NCBI RefSeq assembly: GCF_003611675.1
Contig: NZ_RAWA01000017.1
Coordinates: 1 to 57,863 of the forward strand
Direction: 5' to 3'
DNA from: Corallococcus sp. CA053C
GTDB lineage: Bacteria > Myxococcota > Myxococcia > Myxococcales > Myxococcaceae
DNA: 57,863 nt
Shown here: in pieces, positions 40,370 to 52,500 of the stretch
How positions within the stretch are numbered: position 1 is the stretch's first letter
Layout: each line of letters opens with the position of its first letter
The notes under the pieces: model-generated
Seen by the model: only the letters and a program-made list of their open reading frames with translations
Databases searched by the model: none
Told to the model about the DNA's origin: nothing
Made by a program: the position numbers and the translations under genes

Positions 40370-43300
40370 ATGAAGAACGTCGACGACATCTACCGTCTCT
40401 CGCCCATGCAGCAGGGCCTGCTGTTCCACACGCTCGGCGCGCCGGGCACCTACGTGGAACAGGTCTACTGGTCCTGGCGCGGTGAGCTGGACGTGCCCAC
40501 GCTCCAACAGGCGTGGCAGCGGATGGTGGGGCGCCACACGCCCCTGCGCACGGCGTTCTTCTGGGAAGGCATGAAGGAACCCCTCCAGGCGGTGCGCCGA
40601 CTCATCGAGCCGACGTGGCGTCTGGAGGACTGGACCCAGGTGCCGCCCGAGGCGCAGGAAGCGCGCTTCGCGGCCCGCCTGGAGCAGGATCAGCGCGAGG
40701 GCTTCAACCTGTCCGCGGCGCCGCTCCTGCGCTTCACGCTGGTGCGCTGCGGGCCCGCGCTCACGCGGTGCATGCTCAGCTACCACCACCTGGTGATGGA
40801 TGGCTGGTCGCTGCCCGTGTGCATGCGGGAGCTGTTCCTCACCTACGACGCGCTCAGCCGGGGCGAGGAGCCGAAGCTGGAGCCGGCACGTCCCTACCGC
40901 GACTACATCGGCTGGTTGTCGAAGCAGGACCGGGGACAGGCGGAGCGCTTCTGGCGTGAACGGCTGGGGGGCTTCCGCGCCGCCACGCCGCTCGCGGTGG
41001 ACCGTCCGTCCGCGCCCGGCACGGAGGTGGAGGCGTACGGCACCCAGTCCCTGCGTCCCGGTGCGGGGCTGAGCGGTCGGCTGGCGACGTTCACGCGCCA
41101 GTACCAGGTGACGTTGAGCACGCTGGTGCAGGGCGCGTGGGCGCTGACGTTGGGCCGGTACAGCGGACAGGACGACGTGGCCTTCGGCACGGTCGTGTCC
41201 GGACGTCCGCCCTCGCTGCCCGGCGTGGACAGCATGCTGGGCACGTTCATCAACACGCAGGTGAGCCGCGTGCGGCTGCCTTCGGACGCGTCGGTGCTGT
41301 CGTGGCTGAAGGCGCTGCAAGCGGAGCAGTTCGCCGCGCGTGACTACGAATACGTGTCGCTGGTGGACGTGCAGGGCTGGAGCGACGTGCCCCGCGGCCA
41401 GCCGCTCTTCGAGAGCCTGGTCATCTTCGAGAACCTGCCGCGTCGCGGGCTCGCGCCGGAGATGACGGCGCGGCTGCCGGTGGACGGCTTCTCGCGCACG
41501 CACGCGCGCACCGGCTATCCGTTGAGTTTCGTGGTGCTGCCGGACGCCACGGACCTGGAGTTGCAACTCACCTACGACAAGGCCCGCTTCGACGCGGCCA
41601 CGGTCCAGCGGATGCTGGGCCACGTCGCCACGTTGCTGGAGTCCATCGTCGGAGCACCGGAGGCGCGGCTCGCGGACGTCACGCTGCTCACGCCCGAGGA
41701 GCGGCAGCAGGTCCTGCACGCCTGGAACGACACCCGCGCGGAGTTCCCGGCGTCGGAGAGCCTCCCCTCGCTCTTCGAGGCCCAGGCCCGCGGGACGCCC
41801 GACGCCATCGCCCTCTCCTTCCAGGGGCAGTCGCTCACCTACGCGCAGCTCGATGCGCTCTCCAACCAGCTGGCCCGGCGGATCCAGGAGCTGGGAGTCC
41901 GCCCCGGTGACTTCGTCGTCCTGGGCCTGGAGCGCTCCTTCGAACTGGTGGTGTCCCTGCTCGCCATCCTCAAGGCGGGCGCGGCCTATGTCCCGCTGGA
42001 GGTCTCGCATCCGCGCGAGCGTCTGGCGCTGATGCTCCAGGATGTCGGGGCACGTCTGCTGATCACCCGCGAGCGATTCGCGGACACGCTCTCCCCGCTC
42101 GTCCCTGCGACACTCTGCCTGGACGCGGACTGGCGTGCACAGCTCGCCTCGCGGCCGGACTCCGCGCTGGACGTCCCGGGCGTGGGCGGCGACAGCCTCG
42201 CCTACGTGATGTTCACGTCCGGCTCCACGGGCCGCCCCAAGGGCGTGTGCGTGCCCCACCGCGCCGTCGTGCGCCTGGTGCGCGGCAACGGCTTCATGCG
42301 CTTCGGGCCGAAGGAGGTCTTCCTCCAGCTGGCCCCCGCCGCGTTCGACGCTTCCACGCTGGAGCTGTGGGGCGCGCTGCTGCACGGCGCCCACCTGGTG
42401 CTCGCGCCCGCGCAGGACCTCTCGCTGTCCGAGGTGGCGGAGCTGCTGCGCCACCACCACGTCACCACCCTCTGGCTGACGGCGGCCCTCTTCGAGCAGA
42501 TGGTCCTGCACCACCCCGACGCCCTGGCGACCGTGCCCCAGGTGCTCGCGGGCGGTGACGTGCTGCCTGTCCTCCGGGTGCGTGAGCACCTGGCTCGGGT
42601 TCCCGCCCAGGCCGTGCTGATCAACGGCTACGGCCCCACGGAGAACACGACGTTCTCCACGACCCACACCGTGCGGCCCACGGACACGCTGGCGGCCGCG
42701 GTGCCCATCGGTCGTCCCATCGCCAACTCCACGGCGTATGTGCTGGACGCGACGCTGCGGCCCGTGCCCGTGGGCGTGCCCGGCGAGCTGTACGTCGGCG
42801 GCGAAGGCCTCGCGTGGGGCTACCTGCACCAACCGACGCTGACGGCCGAACGCTTCGTCCCGCATCCCTTCAGTACCACGCCGGGCGCGCGCCTCTACCG
42901 CACGGGAGACTCGGTGCGCTGGCGTGCCGACGGCACGTTGGACTTCCTGGGCCGCACCGACTTCCAGGTGAAGCTGCGCGGCTTCCGCATCGAGCCCGGC
43001 GAGGTCGAAGCCGCCGTGCGCCAGGTGCCCGGCGTCCGCGAAGCCATCGTCCTCGTGCGCGAGGATGTCCCTGGCGACAAGCGCCTCGTCGCGTACGTGG
43101 TCCCGGCCGGGCCGGATACCACCCACCCCTCCCCGTCCGAGCTTCGGGAGCACCTGCGCCAGCGGGTCCCCGAGTACATGGTGCCCGCGGCCTTCATGCT
43201 GCTGGAGGCGCTGCCGCTCAACGCCAACGGCAAGGTGGACCGCAGGGCCCTGCCCACGCCCGACGCGAGCGCCGTGGTGCGCGTCCCCTCGCGCCCGCCC

Positions 43301-43530
43301 TCCACCGACACCGAGCGCCGTCTCGCCGGGCTCTGGACGGAGGTGCTGAACCTGGGCGCGGTGAACGCGGAGGACGACTTCTTCGCGCTCGGTGGCCACT
43401 CGCTGCGGGTCACCCAGCTCGTCTCCCGCGTGCGCGCCGTCTTCGACGTGGAGCTGCCGCTGCGCGCGGTCTTCGAGGCCCCGACCCTCGCCGCCCTGGC
43501 CGCGCGCCTGGACTCCGCCAACACCGACGC
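40370..43530 (+). other. Module 1 of the giant NRPS: C-A-PCP, Val-like
   Basis: C at about 40385-41680 with YHHLVMDG intact. A at 41700-43240 with MFTSGSTGRPKGV near residue 616. Residues lining the pocket read D-A-L-W-L-G-G-T-F, close to valine-type codes (DAFWIGGTF, DALWIGGTF). PCP Ser is residue 1011 (LGGHSLRV). Assignment of Val is from memory of published codes. Confidence 0.7.
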
Positions 43531-46500
43531 CACGAAGCAGGCACCGCCCCTGGTGCGGGTGTCGCGTGAGGGCGCCCTGCCGCTGTCGTTCTCGCAGCAG
43601 CGCCTGTGGTTCCTGGATCAGCTCCAGCCCGACAGCGCCTTCTACAACGTGCCCGGCGTGGTGTGGCTGGAGGGAGAGCTTGACCCGAAGGCGCTCGAAC
43701 AGAGCCTGCGTGCCCTGGTGGAACGCCACGAAGTCCTGCGCACCACCTTCCCGCCCGACGGCGACTCCCCCGTCCAGGTCATCCACGCCACGGGGCTGAC
43801 GGAGCTGCCCGTCATCGACCTCGCGCACCTGTCCCCCGAAGCGCGCGAGACCGAGGCCCGGCGCCTCGCCACCAAAGAGGCCCTGCGCCCGTTCGACCTG
43901 AAGAACGGCCCCGTGCTGCGGGCCACCCTGCTGCGGCTGGAGCCCACGCGGCATGCGCTGCTCGTGACGCTGCACCACATCGTGTCGGACGGTTGGTCCC
44001 TCGGCGTGATGGTGCGCGAGCTGGCCGCGCTCTACCGCGCGTTCTTCACCGAACAGGCCCCGAACCTGCCCCCGCTGCCGGTGCAGTACGCCGACTTCGC
44101 GGTGTGGCAGCGACAGTGGTTGCAGGGGGACGCGCTCGAAGCGCAGCTCGACTTCTGGCGCCAGCAGCTCGCGGGTGCGCCCGCGGCCTTGGAGTTGCCC
44201 ACCGACCGGCCCCGTCCCGCGGTGCAGTCCTTCCGGGGCGCGTCGCTTCCGGTCCTCCTGCCCCGCGCCGTCGTGGATCCGGTGCAGGCCCTGGCGCAGC
44301 AGGAAGGCGCCACGCCGTTCATGGTGCTGCTGGCCTCGTTCCAGCTCCTGCTCTCGCGCTACTCCGGCCAGCAGGATGTCTCTGTTGGCGCGCCCATCGC
44401 CAATCGCAACCGCGCGGAGACCGAAGGCCTCATCGGATTCTTCGTCAACTCGCTCGTCCTGCGTGCGCGCATTGATTCCCGCGCTTCCTTCCGGGCCCTG
44501 CTGCGTCAGGTGAAGCAGTCCACGCTCGCCGCCTATGAGCACCAGGACGTCCCCTTCGAGAAGCTCGTCGAAGCGCTCCAGCCCCAGCGCGACCTGAGCC
44601 GTTCACCGCTGTTCCAGGTCATCTTCGCGCTGCAGAACGCGCCCATGGGCGTGATGGAGCTGCCCGGCCTGCGCCTGAGCCTGCGCGAGCCGGAGACGGC
44701 CACCGCGAAGTTCGACCTGGACCTCAACTTCCAGGAGACGACCGAGGGCCTCGCCGGCTCCATCGGCTACAGCACCGACCTGTTCGACGCGTCCACCGTT
44801 CGCCGGATGATGGAGCACTACGGCGTGTTGCTGGCCGCGCTCTGCGCCCGGCCGGACGCGCCGCTGTCCACGCTCTCGCTGCTGACCGGCGATGAGCGCC
44901 AGCGCGTGCTCGTGGACTGGAACGCCACGGCCCGCGACTATCCGCGCGAGCCGTCCCTGGCTGCCCTCTTCTCACGGCAGGCCTCGCTCAGCCCGGACGC
45001 CATCGCCCTCGTGCAGGGCAACCGCGAGCTGACGTACTCGCAGCTCGACTCGCTCTCGAACCAGCTCGGGCATCAGCTCCGGAGCCTCGGTGTCGGGCAT
45101 GGCTCCAGCGTTGCCCTCTCGCTGGAGCGTTCGTTCGAGCTGGTCGTCTCCATCCTGGCCATCCTCAAGGCGGGGGGCGCCTACGTCCCGCTGGACGCGT
45201 CCCTCCCGCATGAGCGCCTGGCCCTGATGATCCAGGACGTCGGCGCCAACCTGCTCCTCACGCAGGAGCGGTTCACCGCGTCCCTGTCGCCCCTCTTCCG
45301 CTCGACGTTCTGCTTCGACGCGGATTGGCGCGCGCGGCTCGCGTCGAAGGCGTACTCCGCGCTGGACGTCCCGGGCGTGGGCGGCGACAGCCTGGCCTAC
45401 GTGATGTTCACGTCCGGCTCCACGGGCCGGCCGAAGGGTGTCTGCATTCCCCAGCGCGCCGTCACGCGGCTGGTGCGTGACAACACCTTCCTGCGCTTCG
45501 GGCCGCAAGAGGTCTTCCTCCAGTTGGCCCCCGTCGCCTTCGACGCCTCCACCCTGGAGCTGTGGGGTCCGCTGCTCCACGGCGCGCGGCTGGTGCTGCC
45601 GCCTCCGCACGCGCTGTCGCTCGAAGAGGTCGCCGAGCTGCTGCGGCACCACCGCGTCTCCTCCCTCTTCATCACGACCGCCCTCTTCGCCCAACTGGTG
45701 CAGCACGAGCCCGAAGCCCTGGCGAACGTGTCCCAGCTCATGGCCGGCGGCGAAGCCATGCCCCTCGCGCGCGCTCGCGAGCACCTGCTGCACATGCGCC
45801 CGGGCACGCGCTTCTTCCACGTCTACGGGCCCACGGAGAACACCACGTTCTCCACCAGCCAGCCCCTGGAGCCCGGAACGCCCGTCGGCGGTTCGCTGCC
45901 CATCGGCCGGTCCATCTCCAACTCCACGGCCTACGTGCTGGATCCGGAGCTGCAACCCGTACCCGTGGGCGTGCCCGGCGAGCTGTACGTCGGTGGCGAA
46001 GGGCTCGCGTGGGGCTACCTCCAGCAGCCGGCGCTCACGGCCGAACGCTTCCTGCCGGATCCCTTCGGCACCACTCCCGGCGCGCGCCTCTACCGCACCG
46101 GCGACAAGGTGCGCTGGCTGGCCGACGGGGCGCTCGACTTCCTGGGCCGCACCGACTTCCAGGTGAAGCTGCGCGGCTTCCGCATCGAGCCGGGCGAGAT
46201 TGAAACCGTCCTGCGCCAGGTGCCCGGCGTCCGCGAAGCCATCGTCCTCGTGCGCGAGGACAGCCCTGGAGACAAGCGCCTCGTCGCGTACGTGGTCCCG
46301 GCTCCGCTCACACAGGGCACTGAAGCGCCCACGCCGGACACGCTGCGCACCACGCTCAAGCAGCACCTGCCCGAGTACATGGTGCCCGCGGCCTTCGTCC
46401 TCATGGACGCGCTGCCGCTCAACGCCAACAACAAGGTGGACCGCAAGGCCCTGCCCGCGCCCGACGCCGGCTCCGTGGTGCGCGCCGCGTCGCGTGCGCT

Positions 46501-49500
46501 CGAGACGGACACCGAACGCCAGCTCGCGACCCTCTGGGCCGACGTGCTGAAGCTCGACTCGGTGGGCGCCGGAGACGACTTCTTCGCATTGGGTGGCCAC
46601 TCGCTCCTGGCCACGCAGCTCGTCTCCCGCCTCCGCGCTGCCTTCGGCGTGGAGCTGCCCCTGCGCGCGCTCTTCGAGGCTCCCACGCTCGAAGCGCTCG
46701 CCGGACGCATCGATGCCGTGCGCACGCAGTCCCTCGCGCCACGGGCTCCGCCGATGGTGCCGGTGTCGCGCGATGGCGCCCTGCCGCTCTCCTTCGCGCA
46801 GCAGCGGCTGTGGTTCCTGGATCAGCTCGAACCCGGCAGCACCGTCTACAACGTCCCGGGTGTCCTCCACCTGGAGGGAGACCTCGACGCCGCCGCGCTC
46901 CAGCAGGCGTTGGATGCGCTGGTGCGCCGTCACGAGGTGCTTCGCACGACCTTCGCTCCGGGCCCGAGCGGCCCCGTACAGCGCATCGCGCCGCCTGCTC
47001 CGTGCGCCTTCGAACGCATCGACCTGGGGTCCCTGTCGGCGTCCGAGCGTGAGCTCCGCCTGCGCAGCCTCATCGCCGAGCATGCGTCGCGTCCGTTCGA
47101 CCTGTCGCGGGGTCCGCTCTTCCGCGCCGTGCTCGTGCGCCTGGAGGCGAAGCAGCACGTGCTGGTGGTGCTCACCCACCACATCGCCTCGGACGGTTGG
47201 TCCGTGGGCGTCATGGTGCGCGAGTTCGCCGCGCTCTACCGCGCGTTCACCACGGGTCAGACTCCGAACCTCCCCGCGTTGCCGGTGCAGTACGCCGACT
47301 TCGCGGTCTGGCAGCGACAGTGGCTCCAGGGGGACGTGCTCGAAGCGCAGCTCGACTTCTGGCGCCAGCAGCTTGCCGGTGCGCCCGCCGCGCTGGAGCT
47401 GCCCACCGACCGGCCCCGTCCCGCGGTGCAGTCCTTCCGGGGCGCGTCGCTCCCGGTCTCGCTGTCTTCGTCTGTCTCCAGCACCCTCAAGACCCTGGCG
47501 CAGCAGGAAGGCGCCACGCCCTTCATGGTGCTGCTGGCCTCCTTCCAGCTCCTGCTCTCGCGCTACTCCGGCCAGCAGGACGTCTCGGTTGGCGCACCCA
47601 TCGCCAATCGCAACCGCGCGGAGACCGAAGGCCTCATCGGCTTCTTCGTCAACTCGCTCGTCCTGCGCGCGCGCATTGATTCCCGCGCTTCCTTCCGCAC
47701 CCTGCTGCGTCAGGTGAAGCGGTCCACCCTCGCCGCGTACGAGCACCAGGACGTCCCCTTCGAGAAGCTCGTCGAAGCGCTCCAGCCGCAACGCGACGCC
47801 AGCCGCTCGCCCTTGTTCCAGGTGTCCTTCGCGCTGCAGAACGCGCACGTGGGCGCGCTGGAGCTGCCCGGCCTGAGCCTCAAGCTGCGTGAAGCCGAGG
47901 CCACCACCGCGAAGTTCGACCTGGACCTCAACTTCCAGGAGACGGCCGAGGGCTTCACCGGCTCCGTCGGCTACGGCACCGACCTGTTCGACGCGTCCAC
48001 CGTCCGCCGGATGATGGAGCACTACGGCGTCCTGCTCGACGCGCTCTGCGCCCGTCCGGACGCGCCGGTGTCCACGCTCTCGCTCCTCGCGGGCGCGGAG
48101 CGTCAGCGCGTGCTCGTGGAGTGGAACGCGACGCGCTCCACCGTCCCCGTGGAGGACACCCTCCCGAGCCTCTTCGAGTCGCACGCCCGCCGCGCCCCGG
48201 ACGCCGTGGCCGTCGAGCACGAGGGCCAGACCCTCACGTACGCGGCGCTGGACGCACGCGCCAACCAGCTCGCGAACCACCTTCGCTCGCTCGGCCTCCC
48301 GCCGGAGGCGCGCGTCGGGCTGTGCGTGGAGCGCGGGCTGGACCTGATGGTCGGTCTGCTGGGCATCCTCAAGGCCGGCGGCTGCTACGTGCCGCTGGAG
48401 CCCGCCTATCCCCGGCAGCGCCTGGCCTTCATGTTCCAGGACTCCGCCGTGTCGGCGGTGGTGACGCAGCAGTCCCTGCGCGACTCGCTGCCGGAGCACA
48501 CGCTCCCCACGGTGTGCCTGGACTCGGACGCGCCGGTGCTCGCACGTCTGTCCACGCAGGTGCCCCAGGGTCCTCGCGTCGCGGCGGATCAGCTCGCCTA
48601 CGTCCTCTACACCTCCGGCTCCACCGGCCTGCCGAAGGGCGTGGGCATCACCCACCGGTCCATCGTCCACCTCGTGCGGGACACGGACTACGTGGACCTG
48701 CGCCCCACGGACTGCATGGCCCAGGTGGGCACGCCGTCGTTCGACGCGGCCACCTTTGAAATCTGGGGCGCGCTGCTCAATGGCGCAAGGCTGGCCGTCA
48801 TCCCGCGCGACGTGACGCTGTCGCCGCGAGCGCTGGCGAAGCGCCTGAAGGACCAGGGCGTCACCACGGCCCTGCTCACCACGGCCCTCTTCCACCAGGT
48901 CGCGCGCGAGGTGCCGTCCGCCTTCGCGGGCATGCGCTACCTCTTCTTCGGCGGAGAGAAGGCGGATGCACGCGCGGCGCTCCAGGTGGTTGGCGCGCAG
49001 GGTCCCCAGCATCTGGTGAACCTCTACGGCCCCACCGAGGCCACCGTCTGCTCCACGTCGCAGGAGGTCGCGGGCCTGCCGGCCGATGCCACCTCCATCC
49101 CCATCGGCGGCCCGCTGACGCGCATGCGCGCCTACGTGCTGGATGCCCACGGCCAGCCCGTCCCCACCGGCGTCCCCGGGGAGCTGTACCTGGGCGGCGT
49201 CGGACTCGCGCGAGGCTACCTGGGGCAGCCCGCCCTGACGGCCGAGCGCTTCGTGCCCGACGCCTTCAGCAACGTGCCCGGAGCGCGGCTCTACCGCACG
49301 GGTGACCGCGCACGTTGGAATGCCCACGGCACGCTCGACTTCGTGGGCCGCGTGGATGCGCAGGTGAAGCTGCGCGGCTTCCGCATTGAACCGGCGGAGG
49401 TGGAGGCCTTCCTCCTCCAGCACCCGCAGGTGCGTGAAGCCGTGGTGCTGGTGCGCGAGCAGTCCCCGGGCGACCACCGCCTCGTGGCCTACGTGGTGCC

Positions 49501-52500
49501 CACGGCTCCGGAACCGGACACCGCGGCGCTGCGCGCCTTCCTCAGCGAACGGCTGCCCGCGCACATGGTGCCGTCGGCCTTCGTGTCGCTGCCCGCGCTG
49601 CCGTTGACGCCCAACGGGAAGCTGGATCGCCACGCGCTGCCGGCACCGGATGCCCGCGCCCTCGCCACCGCGTCCACGCCCGCCGCGCCGGAGAGCCTGA
49701 CCCTCTTCCAGCAGCGCATCGCCGCCCTCTTCAGCGAGCTGCTGAACGTGGAGCGCGTGGGGCTGCACGACGACTTCTTCGCGCTGGGAGGCCACTCGCT
49801 GCTGGCCACGCAGCTCGTCTCGCGCGTGCGCTCCACCTTCGGCGTGGAGCTGCCGCTGCGCACGCTCTTCGACGCGTCCACCGTCGCCCGCCTCACCGGG
49901 CACGTGGAGGCGCTGCTGCTCTCCCGCGCGACGACGTCCCAGCTTCCGCCGCTGCGCCCGGTGCGCCGCGACGCGGACCTGCCCCTGTCCTTCTCCCAGC
50001 AGCGGCTGTGGGTGGTGGATCAGCTCCAGCCCGGCGGCAGCCAGTACAACATTCCCGTCGCGGTCCGGCTGGAAGGCACGCTGGACGTCGAGTCCCTCCG
50101 CCGCGCCCTGGAGCACCTGGTCGCGCGCCACGAGTCCCTGCGCACCACCTTCGCGCTGAAGGACGGCCAGCCCATCCAGCGCGTCCACCCGGCCTCCACG
50201 TGGACGCTCCCCCTCACCGACTTGGAGTCGCTGCCGTCCGGGGACCGCGAGGCCGAGGCGCACCGCGTGTCCGCGGAGGAAGCCGGCGCGGCGTTCGACC
50301 TGGGCACGGGCCCGCTGCTGCGCACGCGCCTCTTGCGCCTGGACGCGAAGCTCCACGTCCTGCTGCTCAACATGCACCACGTCGTCTCCGACGGCTGGTC
50401 CATGGGCGTGCTCGTGCGCGAGGTGGCCACCGGCTACGCGGCCTTCTCCACCGGGACGACGCCGTCGCTGCCGCCGCTGCCGGTGCAGTACGCCGACTTC
50501 GCCGCGTGGCAGCGCCAGTGGCTCCAGGGCGACGTGCTCGCCCAGGAGGTGACGTGGTGGAAGGAGCACCTCGCCGGGGCGCCGCGCGTCCTGGAGCTGC
50601 TCACCGACAAGCCCCGTCCAGCCCTGCGCTCCTCGCGCGGTGGACTGCTGCCCGTGCACCTGCCGCTGGAGCTGACGCAGCGGCTGCTGTCACTCGCGCG
50701 GCAGGAGAACGCCACGCCGTTCATGGCGCTGCTCGCCGCGTGGCAGGTGCTCCTGTCCCGGTACACGCGCCAGGAAGAGCTGCTCGTCGGGTCGCCCGTC
50801 GCGGGCCGTCGCCACGGTGAGCTGGAGGGGCTGGTCGGCTTCTTCGTCAACACGCTGGTGCTGCGCGGGCGCGTCCACGCGAAGGACTCCTTCCGCGCGC
50901 TGCTCTCCCAGGTGCGCGACACCACGCTCGCGGCCTACGAGCACCAGGACCTCCCGTTCGAGAAGCTCGTCGAGGAGCTCCAGCCCCAGCGCGACCTGAG
51001 CCGCAACCCGCTGGTGCAGGTCATCCTCGCGCTGCAGAACGCGCCGCAGGGCGAGCTGAAGGCCCCGGGCCTCACGCTGCGCCCGGTGGAGGTGGAGAAC
51101 GCCACGGCCCGCTTCGACCTGGGGCTGTTGCTCTCCGAGTCTCCCGACGGCCTGCGCGGCGTCCTCGAATACAGCACCGACTTGTTCGAGCACGCCACGG
51201 CGGTCCGCATGGCGGGCCACCTGCGCCGGTTGCTGGAGTCCATCGTCTCCGCGCCGGAGGCACCGCTGTCCACGCTGGAGTGGCTCACGCCGCCCGAGCG
51301 TCAGCAGCTCCTGGTGGACTGGAACGCCACCGACGTGGACTACCCGCGCGAGGGTTCCATCCCGGAGCTGTTCGAGCACCAGGTCGCCCTGCGTCCGGAC
51401 GCCATCGCGCTCGAGTTCGCGGACGAGCGCCTGACCTACGCACAGCTCGATGCGCGTGCGAACCAGCTCGCCCACCTGCTGCGCGACAACGGCATCGGGT
51501 TGGATTCGCTGGTGGGCGTGTGCCTGGAGCGGTCCACCGAGATCGTGGTGTCGCTGCTGGCCATCCTCAAGGCCGGTGGCGCCTACGTGCCGCTGGATGC
51601 CGCGTACCCGACGCAGCGGTTGACGTACATGCTGGAGGACGCACCGCCCCGGCTGTTGCTCACCACGCGGGCGCTGCGTCCCAGCCTGCCGGTGTCCGAC
51701 GCGGTGCCCTGCCTGTTCGTGGAGGAGCTGCGCCTGGACGGACAGCCCACGTCGCCCACGGGCGTCCGGCCGCTCCCGCGCAACCTGGCCTACGTGGACT
51801 TCACGTCGGGCAGCACCGGCCGACCCAAGGGCGTGGCGGTGGAACACCGGGGCGTGCTGCGCCTGATGTACGGCGCGAAGTACGTGGACATGGGACCCCA
51901 GGAGACGCTCCTCCTCATGGCGCCCATCTCCTTCGACATCTCCACCATGGAGGTCTGGGCCGCGCTGCTGACCGGCAGCAAGCTCGCCGTCTTCCCGCCC
52001 CAGCCGCCCACGGACCTGGAGCTCTTGGGCAGCGTGCTGCGGCGCCACGGCGTCACGACGCTCTACCTGTCCACGGGCCTGTTCTCGCAGGTGGTGGACG
52101 TGGGGCTGGAGATGCTGCGCGGCGTGCGGCAGGTGATCGCCGCTGGCGACATCCTCTCGCCCACGCACACGCGCAAGGTCATCGACACGCTGGGCATCCC
52201 CGTCACCAACGGCTACGGCCCCACCGAGGGCACCGTCTTCGCCAACTGCCTGCGCGTGACGCGGGCGGAGGACGTGGGCACGAGCGTCCCCATTGGCCCG
52301 CCCATCTCCAACACGCAGGTGTACATCCTGGATGCGCACCTGCGTCCGGTGCCGGTGGGCGTGCCCGGCGAGCTGTGCATCGGCGGCGACGGCCTCGCGC
52401 GAGGCTACCTGTCGCGCCCGGACCTGTCGGCCGAGCGCTTCGTGCCGGATCCGTTCAGCGGCCGGCCCGGAGAGCGGCTCTACCGCACGGGCGACCTGGC

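Noticed and set aside
44972-50659. Very long open frame on the minus strand opposite the giant NRPS (1895 codons)
   Set aside because: Its translation is Arg/Gln/His/Gly-rich with no family features. The plus strand carries clear C, A and PCP motifs throughout. Long antisense frames are normal at this GC content.
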